Assembly: GCF_900197685.1 (NCBI RefSeq)
Contig: NZ_FZMF01000023.1
Coordinates: 1-36,676, forward strand
From: Helicobacter baculiformis
GTDB lineage: Bacteria; Campylobacterota; Campylobacteria; Campylobacterales; Helicobacteraceae
Direction: 5' to 3'
Length of the DNA: 36,676 nt
Shown here: piece after piece, positions 18,001-23,901 of the stretch
Position numbering within the stretch: the first letter of the stretch is position 1
Layout: each line of letters begins with the position of its first letter
Translations under genes and position numbers: made by a program
Notes under the pieces: model-generated
The model's input: only the letters and a program-made list of their open reading frames with translations
The model's database searches: none
What the model was told of the DNA's origin: nothing

Positions 18001-19471
18001 CACCACTCAAAACCCCTTTCATGCGATAATCCAATCCACCTATATTAAAATTGGCGATGCTTGTGTTAGCACCATCAGGGCTAATAGAGGTGGCCTGTGC
18101 ACCATGGAATGTTAAAAATTTCCAAAAATCTTGGTCATTGAGGGTTTGGTTATCGGATTTAATAGTGCTCTTATCATTAAAGAGGATATAGTTCTGCCCA
18201 ATTTTCAAGGACTGGGCAATATTGATAATGGCCCCGGGAGATAAATTAATAGTGCCTTGTAAGGTAGAAAAAGGAGAGATGCCAGGAGCGTCGGTATTGA
18301 TATTAGTCGTGCCACTGAAAGTGGTGTTCGTTGAGCTGCCGTTCTGCCCTTCGAATTTGTAATAGGTGGATCCATTCCATGTGGTGTTATCAAAAGTTAA
18401 ACTATTGGCTTTGAAGACATTTTGCGCCTGTCCTGTGGTGTCAAACGTGGTATTGCTAAAGCTAGCGGTTTGGGCATTTATGTTAATTTGCTGACTATTG
18501 CTAAACTTTGTGTTATTGAGGCTAAGATTACCGGCTGTGGAACTCAGTTTAACGCTGTTTTGATCCCCACTAAAGATAGCATTGTTGATTGTAGCCCCAT
18601 TACTTCCGCTTATCTCCACAGAGCCGTAGGCGTTATTTACACTCATGTTATCAGCCTGCAAACTCGCTGAGGCGATTACAGAGATGTTGGAATGATACCC
18701 AGTAAAACCGCTATGGCTTAGGGTGATATCTTTAGCACTAAGATTAAAAGTTCCCCAAGTGTTGTCGGCGAAGTTGCTATTTTTGATATCCATAGTGTTG
18801 GTAGCTTTAAAAGTAGCGCTAGACCTTGGACCGCTTCCTAGCGATCCTCCACCAGCAATTGTCTCTGTATTGTCGTAGGTGAGCCCATCCATTGTAAGAT
18901 TATTGCTTGCATTAAAGCTCATCACTCCTTTACCAGAACCGCTAGGCGTTCCTGTTTTGAAGGTATTGGTGAGATAAATATTTGGCGCATTGAAAGTCCC
19001 CCAAATAGGTCCTATGCTCCCATGAGGAATCCAAATAGTCCCGCCTGTGGCTGGGGCTATTGCCTTATTCCCAATCACTAGGGTTGTTTGGTTATTTCCA
19101 GTAACATTAACATCAAAAGAGCGCCCCCACGCCTGCGAAGTGTAAGTGCCGATCGTACTATTACCCGGATCAATGTAAGCCACCCCTCCACTTCCAAGAT
19201 TATAAGTCTTATTTTCAAGCCAGTAGACCCCCCCCCAAACATTCGTCTCTTGCCCTCTCAGCACTCCCCCGGTCGCCAGTACACCCAAAAGCAACACACT
19301 TCTTGATAAAGGCAACTTAGGCGCTTTTAGAGAGGGCTTTAAAGGACGCTTAACACTTTCACGCGCGACCTTACGCAGGCGCAGGACACAAAAGCGGACT
19401 CTCTTGTTCTTGGCTTTGGCACGGCGCGCTACAACACCCAACAAGAGAGAAAGAGGAAGTGTTCTTTTCAT
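12098..19471 (-). CDS. Giant VacA-like autotransporter (toxin-like outer membrane protein)
   Basis: This 2457-residue type V secreted protein resembles the VacA-like autotransporters of Helicobacter (ImaA/FaaA/VlpC class). Residues 1-73 are an extended signal region: a hydrophobic start, about 17 Lys/Arg in residues 16-57, then the hydrophobic segment SVLLLGVLATGGVLRG. The passenger has three related modules (about 75-230, 505-640, 1235-1345), each with TLVIGN/TLVVG and FNAxxIYLTN-type motifs; the first two also share a VAYIDP/IAYIDP strand. Asn/Ser/Thr-rich beta-helix repeats lie between them (about 690-900), a Leu-rich, less repetitive stretch spans about 1345-1670, and a Ser/Thr/Pro linker spans about 1885-1940. 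The SIDLIASPTLKS segment resembles VacA. The beta-barrel covers about 2185-2457 and ends VGMRYAF. The ATG at 19471 has AGGG 4 bp upstream; an earlier in-frame start at 19552 is less likely. A G9 tract lies at codons 79-82. Host effect cannot be read from the sequence. Confidence 0.92.
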   Translation of the reverse strand: MKRTLPLSLLLGVVARRAKAKNKRVRFCVLRLRKVARESVKRPLKPSLKAPKLPLSRSVLLLGVLATGGVLRGQETNVWGGVYWLENKTYNLGSGGVAYIDPGNSTIGTYTSQAWGRSFDVNVTGNNQTTLVIGNKAIAPATGGTIWIPHGSIGPIWGTFNAPNIYLTNTFKTGTPSGSGKGVMSFNASNNLTMDGLTYDNTETIAGGGSLGSGPRSSATFKATNTMDIKNSNFADNTWGTFNLSAKDITLSHSGFTGYHSNISVIASASLQADNMSVNNAYGSVEISGSNGATINNAIFSGDQNSVKLSSTAGNLSLNNTKFSNSQQININAQTASFSNTTFDTTGQAQNVFKANSLTFDNTTWNGSTYYKFEGQNGSSTNTTFSGTTNINTDAPGISPFSTLQGTINLSPGAIINIAQSLKIGQNYILFNDKSTIKSDNQTLNDQDFWKFLTFHGAQATSISPDGANTSIANFNIGGLDYRMKGVLSGGKLTFQMLTGYQNIWHDVYCMSSALCALAPSTPFKTYSYNVGDGIAYIDPNSVSNHFLNAYSSLGNGGTYNVEGQGTLVIGNDRQAVATGGVVQFGAVGNVGYIKDWFNAYNIYLTNTINVGTSALTGGGAQMSFTAKNNLIADGLTYHNYITALPPFNTAIQQHSNALFNAQSISINNSSLEDDSSGKFSFSGSTAVSFNQSNLQGSGTTVTINTPKATLDSTSFFLGNSAGLTFESNSSNGNTAINNSTINLSKNSNATFNTNTTLNSTTMFLNNASQVSFNKASVLSGTTALNLDHSSNATFAQGANLSGNAYLDLINSSKATFSGNTTFSSNASLSLGSQSSATFQNGLTNFEGQAHLSVLNNSNVSNNTTPQVQFEKVNFGGGSSLNLQNATITSKETSFTNQASINMGSSTLEAGTLNLNGGNFLLQNSTIKATTGTSTGIINVSFQGNSQFTFNNAFNLDGTLNFKGLLSSNNKQPLIQVGNSQDGKDSGIFDLKGTLNIANIDLSALLQGNKPITYDIVNAKAIQGITGSEGYKKIDFYGIKITDATYTDSANQKTQSWSFVNPLNGAQTITEKIENGKLTIQISENANPVATSYYNIAPELYFYKQSKQNTQGYQYDYSDDRTGTFFLDGNLKGVFTPKSEKGQSATPIVPGTYDANNQPLKGLYISNSILGKNTIGDLYGIASSLLPKLENLLKSGVLNDLSDPAKAIQALENSGISLTNEQQTQLLNFINGLSSQINQTFKNGTLVVGAPQAGQTGSTSTVWFGGNGYTSACAPTDAGCQALRSTNLGQLLDSTSTAMGYIQAQFNAKDIYITGTVGSGNAWGMGGSANVTFNSATDLTLNGATISAEGTDQIFTLLGQGGLEKLLGQQGLAQMLGQYIYQQASGANIVPNLIPNGIKDSLPAPLIKDLGDKLKNLKLSDFLTAQDMGALLQLPGMETVIKNILSTKTVSSVLGNGGLIYSLSEQQRQAIYNEINKQLPLGGAKIVQDLANGIFGPRTLLNLINALSPMSHMDVKQMLNFPNTPQGEVALKNFLENNTFGKIFEGLMTNADLINKTLSWLGPQILSELIQVAVQDAIHPSQALTNTLGNVGTKIIDQIFGAGATKTLQDLQQQQDVAKVIDALMQGKGLEGIWANGLGSVLPQSLQDALKKVGMGSLLAPKGLSAFWQKGYFNFLANHDVLVSNSTFNNATGGSLDFVAGNQIIFYGTNTINFTNSQGTLNFFSNKTSNIDISALNASNGLDINAQFNNISVQKGTITLTNSYESLGVSAQNFSFLGTIDASAGGSVNLSRVTNNTTIGTLNLGAQSTLSANNLGIATAFNNTSSQVANIAQNFTLYFGSTLTTGPQSIQVGGNFSSAASALTFNSDAKNMSVSFINVSGIATLMPTSATSFTLHTTAPASTSASTSSSTPNSKPTTPTPATTMTTASTPTPQTQSSQISLSTNGVYTLINAGKWIRYSLVGQAFNPNSWQDYLTLYTYLDIDGKSMKLNAQGTGLTYNGKPVTISDDGLSVSYTDAQNQTITTSIAYNKMQVGITDPLSVNVPTIQQYIAQIQGQQSVDAIYNAGGARVMQWLKALLIDTKNTPLFAPYYLEDHSVADLVKIAKDISNSIDLIASPTLKSNSADILQINVYTQQMSRLAKLSNFTPNTPTFADMLESLKGKKFASAVPNAMDVILKYSQRDTLKNNLWMQGVGGASFVAGGTGTLYGINVGYDRFVKGVIVGGYAAYGYSGFHGNIANSNSNNINIGLYSRAFVKRSEITLSASETWGYNKTYISATDPLLSIINQQYDYNTWTTNIGANYGYDFFFKNKSVVLKPQIALRYYYIGLSGLQGTMDNPTYNRFRANADPNKKSVVTLNLALESRHYFGKNSYYFVIADIGRDLFVHSMGDKLVRFIGDNTLSYRNGGLYNTFMALTTGGEIRLWKALYINAGIGARFGLDYQDINITGNVGMRYAF
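19228..19236 (-). repeat. G9 homopolymer in the 5' end of the autotransporter gene
   Basis: Nine C on the plus strand read as G9 in the gene, encoding the W-G-G-V junction at residues 79-82, right after signal peptide cleavage. With nine G the full frame is open; gain or loss of one base would end translation early. This is the classic position and base type for phase variation in Helicobacter. Confidence 0.9.
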
Positions 19472-19499
19472 AAACCCTATCAACCTTTTAAAATTCCAC

Positions 19500-19514
19500 G
19501 CGCTAATATAGCGC
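19500..19514 (-). promoter_or_regulatory. Candidate autotransporter promoter: -10 box inside an inverted repeat
   Basis: GCGCTA-ATA-TAGCGC is a 6-bp inverted repeat with a 3-bp spacer. The minus-strand -10 candidate TATATT (19505-19510) lies inside it, 34 bp before the start codon. A regulator binding the repeat would block the promoter. The sequence ACGCGCTA recurs at the divergent midA-side promoter. The operator role is inference. Confidence 0.4.
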
Positions 19515-19581
19515 AAAAATGACAACAACCCTAGATCGGAAGTTGCAGACATCCACTTTAGAAGATAAAATTAAAACGCGC

Positions 19582-19587
19582 TAGAAT
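19582..19587 (+). promoter_or_regulatory. Candidate -10 box (TAGAAT) for the MidA-like gene and kdsB
   Basis: TAGAAT on the plus strand lies 27 bp before the start codon at 19615, leaving a leader of about 20 nt that holds the AAAGGAG Shine-Dalgarno sequence. It is preceded by ACGCGC, shared with the divergent autotransporter promoter region. Confidence 0.45.
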
Positions 19588-19614
19588 GCCATGTTAATAT
19601 TAAAGGAGTGTTTC

Positions 19615-20601
19615 ATGCCCCAGCCTTTTAGTACCTTGATGCACACATGGCTTTATGACGATGGGGGAGGCTATTATACCCGTGCACACGTAGGGATGCA
19701 AGGCGATTTTTACACTTCCGTGAGTACAAGCGCATTTTTTGGAGGAAGTTTAGCCTTCTATCTTCTCAAGCTCTTAGAAAATGGGCAACTTCACATACCC
19801 TTGAAAATCATCGAAATAGGCGCACACTATGGAAAACTGATGGGCGATGTACTTTCTTTTTTGCGTGCGTTAAGTCAAGGAGTGTTAGAGCATGTGGAGT
19901 TTATTACTTTAGAGCCTTTGGAATCCTTACGCATTATTCAAGCGCAACACTTGGCGCGCATGGGCATCAAACTCACCACACTAGCTGCGCTTTCTGATCT
20001 TAGGTTATCTTCTGATTGTAGCGTTTTTGTTTACAATAATGAGTTATGGGATAGTTTCCCCTGTGAAATTGTGCGTGGGAAGCAAATGCTGTATATCGAT
20101 CATTTTAAACCTCTTTGGATTGAGAAGGTGCAGCCCTCAGAAATAGGTTGTAAGCCATATTGGCAACCCTATGTTTCCACCCTAGTGGAGCGCCTATCAC
20201 ATGCACGCGCGTGGGTGTTGGCAAGCTTTGATTATGGGCAGTATGGTGCGCGCGGGCAAATCGATCTAAGAGCTTATCTCCAACACCGCGTTCTAGATTT
20301 TCAAGACATTTTGGATAATCTTGAGAAGCTTTATCAACACACTGATCTAACTTATGATGTTGATTTCCAATCCCTAGAGGCGTTGTTTAAACTCACAGGT
20401 GCGTATACTCTTTTTTATGGCACACAGAGCCAAGCGCTCATACACATGGGTTTAGCCCAACTTTTGGAACTTTTTGAGGCGCATATGCCTTTTTCTACCT
20501 ACCAAAGAGAAGCGTTCAAAGCGCGCGCACTCTTAGATCCAAGTGCCTTTGGGGCGCGCTTTAAAGCCCTCATCAGTGCTAGCTACCCCACTCCTTTATA
20601 A
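19615..20601 (+). CDS. MidA/NDUFAF7-type SAM-dependent methyltransferase
   Basis: The 328-residue protein belongs to the DUF185 family, whose mitochondrial member NDUFAF7 methylates an arginine of complex I. N-terminal GGGYYTRAHVGMQGDFYTSVSTSAFFG matches the family's GYY...GDF.TS block; IIEIGAHYGKLMGDVL (about residues 65-80) is the SAM-binding motif I, and VFVYNNELWDSFPCEIV matches the family NEl.DafP motif. The ATG at 19615 has a strong AAAGGAG 7 bp upstream; an in-frame ATG at 19591 has none. It is transcribed divergently from the autotransporter and is followed 20 bp later by kdsB. A complex I target is plausible but unproven in Helicobacter. Confidence 0.85.
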   Translation: MPQPFSTLMHTWLYDDGGGYYTRAHVGMQGDFYTSVSTSAFFGGSLAFYLLKLLENGQLHIPLKIIEIGAHYGKLMGDVLSFLRALSQGVLEHVEFITLEPLESLRIIQAQHLARMGIKLTTLAALSDLRLSSDCSVFVYNNELWDSFPCEIVRGKQMLYIDHFKPLWIEKVQPSEIGCKPYWQPYVSTLVERLSHARAWVLASFDYGQYGARGQIDLRAYLQHRVLDFQDILDNLEKLYQHTDLTYDVDFQSLEALFKLTGAYTLFYGTQSQALIHMGLAQLLELFEAHMPFSTYQREAFKARALLDPSAFGARFKALISASYPTPL

Positions 20602-20621
20602 AATATGCTACACTACATCCT

Positions 20622-21320
20622 ATGATTTTGATCCCAGCTAGATTACAATCCACGCGCTTTCCCCAAAAGCTCATGGTAGATATCGGAGGCTTGCCCATGG
20701 TGGTGCGCACCGCGCGCAATGCACAGGCAGTCGATGAGGTGGTAGTGGCATGCGATGATGCGAAACTTTTAAAAGTTTGTGAAGATTTTGGTTTGCAGGC
20801 GATGATGACATGCCCTACACATACCAGTGGAACAGATCGTTGCGCAGAGGCGTGCGCGCGCCTGAAACTCACCCCACAAACGCCCGTATTGAATTTACAG
20901 GCTGATGAGCCTTTTTTAGAGACTGAAGTGATCGCTACACTTTTAGAGCATGCCCGAAAAACCGCTTTTATGCACACTTGTGCCAAGATTATCAGCTCAG
21001 AAGAGGCGTGTAGTCCAGATTGTGTTAAGGTTGTCTTGGGTACGCAAGGTGCGCTGTATTTCTCTCGCGCACCCATTCCTTTCGATCGCGACAAACAACA
21101 AGCCTTTACTTTTTATGGACATATTGGCATTTATGGTTTTTCAGCCGCCACACTTTTAGAGTTTTGTGCGTTAGAAAAAAGCCCCTTAGAAGAGATTGAG
21201 AAGCTTGAACAACTCCGTGCACTTTATCACCATAAGCCCATCGGAGTTAGTGTGGTCAAAAGCCAAAGTATAGGCATTGATACCCCTCAGGATTTGCAGA
21301 TCGCACTTAGGCGATGCTGA
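20622..21320 (+). CDS. kdsB: 3-deoxy-manno-octulosonate cytidylyltransferase (CMP-Kdo synthetase)
   Basis: KdsB activates Kdo with CTP to form CMP-Kdo, the donor for LPS inner core assembly. The 232-residue chain carries the nucleotidyltransferase motif ILIPARLQSTRFPQKLM, then GLPMVVRTA, the substrate loop THTSGTDRCAEA, LNLQADEPFLE and IGIYGFSAATLLEF. Length is slightly below E. coli KdsB (248). Shine-Dalgarno signal is weak, so expression may depend on coupling with the upstream gene. It overlaps the next gene by 7 bp (ATGCTGA). It lies less than 1 kb from the genes for the Kdo-removing hydrolase on the opposite strand. Confidence 0.95.
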   Translation: MILIPARLQSTRFPQKLMVDIGGLPMVVRTARNAQAVDEVVVACDDAKLLKVCEDFGLQAMMTCPTHTSGTDRCAEACARLKLTPQTPVLNLQADEPFLETEVIATLLEHARKTAFMHTCAKIISSEEACSPDCVKVVLGTQGALYFSRAPIPFDRDKQQAFTFYGHIGIYGFSAATLLEFCALEKSPLEEIEKLEQLRALYHHKPIGVSVVKSQSIGIDTPQDLQIALRRC

Positions 21321-22228
21321 CTAGTCATCGGGTTCTTCAAGCCCAAATCGCACTCTTTACACCCTATCTAGAGAGCGGAATTAGCGAGTTGGTGAGTAAC
21401 CAAGAACGAGAGATTTGGCTTTATAAGTCAGATGGTGTACGCTTGAAAGTGCAAGAACCTGCCTTACATAAAGAGTTTTTGTTATGCTTCTGTGAGCAAC
21501 TAGCAAGCTATTATCATATGCGTTTTGATCAGCAACATCCCATGCTTTATGCATCTCTACCCTTCAGTGCATGCCGTGTGAGCGCAAATCACTTTAGTAT
21601 TACCACTACTAATCAAATCAGTTTGAATATCCGCGTGCCTAGCGCGCAAGTATTTGACCTAGAGACATTTAAACTCGCACAAACCTGCATGTATAACCAT
21701 CAGGATTTACGCAATTTTGTGCAAAAGGGACATAATATTTTAATTAGTGGAGGGACGGCTAGCGGCAAAACGAGTTTACTTAACGCGCTTTTGGCATGCA
21801 TTTCTAAAGAAACGCGCCTTGTAAGTGTGGAGGATAGTCAAGAGCTCTGCTTAAAAGATTTTGTCAATGCGATAGGTTTGTTGGTGAGCAAGCATGAGGG
21901 TAATCTGAGCTATGAAGACGCGTTGAACATGGCGGTACGCATGCGCCCAGATCGCCTGATGGTAGGGGAAATTGATACCCGTAACGCTTTGCTTTTCTTA
22001 CGCTTTGGTAATACTGGACACAAGGGCATGATCTCCACCTTGCACGCAAATAGCGTTCATCAAGTGTTAGAAGCTATTGCGCTTAATTTGGAGATGGGTA
22101 GTCATGTCAATTTACCCTTTGAAGTGGTGCGCAGGTACTTTAAAAGTGCGATTGATGTGTTAATTCATGTACGAAAAGAGGGGCAAGAGCATATGATCCA
22201 AGAGGTGATCTTAAGTAGGGAATTATAA
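21314..22228 (+). CDS. VirB11/TrbB-like secretion ATPase (HP1421 type)
   Basis: The 304-residue protein is a VirB11-family hexameric ATPase. It has an N-terminal domain (1-120), Walker A GGTASGKTSLLNAL near residue 150, an Asp box (RLVSVEDSQEL), a Walker B region RMRPDRLMVGEID, and the His box GHKGMISTLHANS. Members power type IV secretion or DNA transfer. No other type IV secretion gene is in the window, so its partner machine is unknown. The start overlaps the end of kdsB by 7 bp. Its 3' end overlaps the convergent membrane protein gene by 6 bp. In H. pylori the homologue sits near fliI and ileS, so its place here differs. Confidence 0.88.
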   Translation: MLTSHRVLQAQIALFTPYLESGISELVSNQEREIWLYKSDGVRLKVQEPALHKEFLLCFCEQLASYYHMRFDQQHPMLYASLPFSACRVSANHFSITTTNQISLNIRVPSAQVFDLETFKLAQTCMYNHQDLRNFVQKGHNILISGGTASGKTSLLNALLACISKETRLVSVEDSQELCLKDFVNAIGLLVSKHEGNLSYEDALNMAVRMRPDRLMVGEIDTRNALLFLRFGNTGHKGMISTLHANSVHQVLEAIALNLEMGSHVNLPFEVVRRYFKSAIDVLIHVRKEGQEHMIQEVILSREL

Positions 22229-22774
22229 AAATTTCTTGGGGCGTGCTATCCATAATGCCACTATCCACAGATAGATATCCATAAACAAATTATAGGGTAG
22301 GGCAACAGGACAAAAGAGATTGAACCCCAAGATCAGCACAAAAAAACTTCCTAACACTTTATGCACATGGAAGGCTAGTCCCCCCCATATACATAGACTG
22401 AGCCATACAAATGTGCGTGGGGCATAGATGAGACTAATGGGTAAAAGTCCTAGTGCGTCTAAAAAAACTAGCCCCCCAAAGATACTTAGAAAAAGCGCGC
22501 TACGGCGTGGAAGAACTTTTAAGCGTAAATATTTTGCCCCACATGCCCACAATGCCAAGAGTACACTTAAAGGACTAGGGGCACCAAAAAGTCCTGTGAT
22601 CAGCATGCTTAGATTCAAACCACTCCCATTAAACAAGCGCAAAAAAGAGAAAGGGTAAAGCAACATCCCTGCTATTACTAGTGTTTTGAGGAAGGAGTGG
22701 CGACGCGTACTGACAAAAACACATGCGCTCAAAACTAGAGTGATAAGCGCGCTATGAAGCATCCCCTCCATCAA
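22223..22774 (-). CDS. Membrane subunit of Kdo hydrolase (Hp0579-like)
   Basis: The 183-residue protein is strongly hydrophobic with about six predicted transmembrane segments and a basic loop (KYLRLKVLPRRSA). By its size, topology and place directly after the BNR-like gene and pyrC it corresponds to Hp0579 of H. pylori, which acts with Hp0580 to remove the outer Kdo sugar from LPS. The start overlaps the upstream gene by 4 bp (ATGA), consistent with a two-subunit complex made at matched levels. A C7 run at 22380-22386 lies in the gene. Assignment is by context and general similarity, not by a motif unique to the family. Confidence 0.65.
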   Translation of the reverse strand: MMEGMLHSALITLVLSACVFVSTRRHSFLKTLVIAGMLLYPFSFLRLFNGSGLNLSMLITGLFGAPSPLSVLLALWACGAKYLRLKVLPRRSALFLSIFGGLVFLDALGLLPISLIYAPRTFVWLSLCIWGGLAFHVHKVLGSFFVLILGFNLFCPVALPYNLFMDIYLWIVALWIARPKKFL

Positions 22775-23901
22775 AGGGCTTTGAGATAGGCGCTATTAAA
22801 GACAAGATGCATGATAGCATGGCGCTCTTTGGTGTAGAGCACATGCACTTTATCGCCCGATACAAGCACACAAGGGTAACTCACTTCGCTTGTATGGCTT
22901 TGATCTAAGATCACAAGAGGGTTAAAATAGCTTGGCTGTTTGGGTGTGGGGGCAAATCTAGCAAGACGCAATGCGCTACGACTCCTAGGGGAATTAGGCA
23001 AGGGCGCATTATAGATCAAATAAAGTGTGCCATTGGCATTGAAGAGCGCGAGCGCATCGTTATAATTGCGTAAATTGCTTAAGGTAGGGGGATTCCAGTG
23101 GGTGGGGTCCTGGCAGGTTTGGGCATAAAGGTTTGTATGTCTATAACTTCTAAAGAGCATAAGAGCACATGTTTGGTAGGGGGTTAGAGTGGGTTGAAGT
23201 TGGGCACTAAGGGTGTTCGGTTTAATGACTTCTTGCAAGTGCGCATGCGCATCAAACTTTAAGAGCAGAGGCATTTTTGTAGCAAGTTCATGGTAAATAG
23301 GCAACACAAAGCCCCCATCATCTGTTAAGAGAGCGGTGTTGCGCACCAAATGGCTGATATTTAAAAAAGGTCCTAAAGAAAGGGTTGAAAGGAAAGTTAG
23401 ATGAGGGCGCACAGAGGTATGCAAAGAAGCGGTTTGGATAGAGAGGGTGTAAATTCTCGAAGTTGCCCAACCCCCCAAGCTCACACCCACTACAAAAAGA
23501 TAGAGACAATCACCGCGTTTAACCAATACGGGATTGCCCAATGCTTTGACATACACACCTGCAAGTTGGCTTAATAATTTTGCAGACAAAAGCACAAAGG
23601 GAGGACTCCAAGTTTGGGTGTTTAGATCGTAAAGATTAGCATAAATTTGCACATCACGCTCTCCTTCTGCACTTCCAGCAAAATAGGCTGCTAATAAAAA
23701 ACGATCAGAAAGGATACTTAAAGTGGCTGCATGCATGCTGGCTACTTTTGGAGTAGGCAGTGCACGCTTATCCAGTAGCGCATGTGTACTTTCTTGTAAA
23801 ACAGGGGGGGATGTAAAGCTGAATTTTTGGGGGGCATGGCTGATTAGGGTGATAAACAGTATCCCTAAAAGTATCCCAAACCCCCATGTACTTTTAGGCA
23901 T
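22771..23901 (-). CDS. Kdo hydrolase catalytic-type subunit, BNR/sialidase-like (Hp0580-like)
   Basis: The 376-residue protein starts with a signal anchor (WGFGILLGILFITLISHA) and continues as a beta-propeller-like chain with sialidase-type blocks (LTDDGGFVLPIYHE; SRSALRLARF; HTSEVSYPCVLVSGDKVHVLYT). Proteins of this type are often annotated as sialidases. In H. pylori the equivalent pair Hp0579/Hp0580 is required for Kdo hydrolase activity that trims the outer Kdo from LPS. The gene overlaps pyrC by 8 bp and its membrane partner by 4 bp, as in H. pylori. A C7 run in the coding strand (23804-23810, codons about 31-33) near the N-terminus could slip. Confidence 0.75.
   Translation of the reverse strand: MPKSTWGFGILLGILFITLISHAPQKFSFTSPPVLQESTHALLDKRALPTPKVASMHAATLSILSDRFLLAAYFAGSAEGERDVQIYANLYDLNTQTWSPPFVLLSAKLLSQLAGVYVKALGNPVLVKRGDCLYLFVVGVSLGGWATSRIYTLSIQTASLHTSVRPHLTFLSTLSLGPFLNISHLVRNTALLTDDGGFVLPIYHELATKMPLLLKFDAHAHLQEVIKPNTLSAQLQPTLTPYQTCALMLFRSYRHTNLYAQTCQDPTHWNPPTLSNLRNYNDALALFNANGTLYLIYNAPLPNSPRSRSALRLARFAPTPKQPSYFNPLVILDQSHTSEVSYPCVLVSGDKVHVLYTKERHAIMHLVFNSAYLKAL

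Noticed and set aside
22771..23901. Annotation as a true sialidase
   Set aside because: The propeller-type blocks are present, but the gene order with the Hp0579-like membrane protein and pyrC fits the Kdo hydrolase complex better, and no sialic acid genes are nearby.
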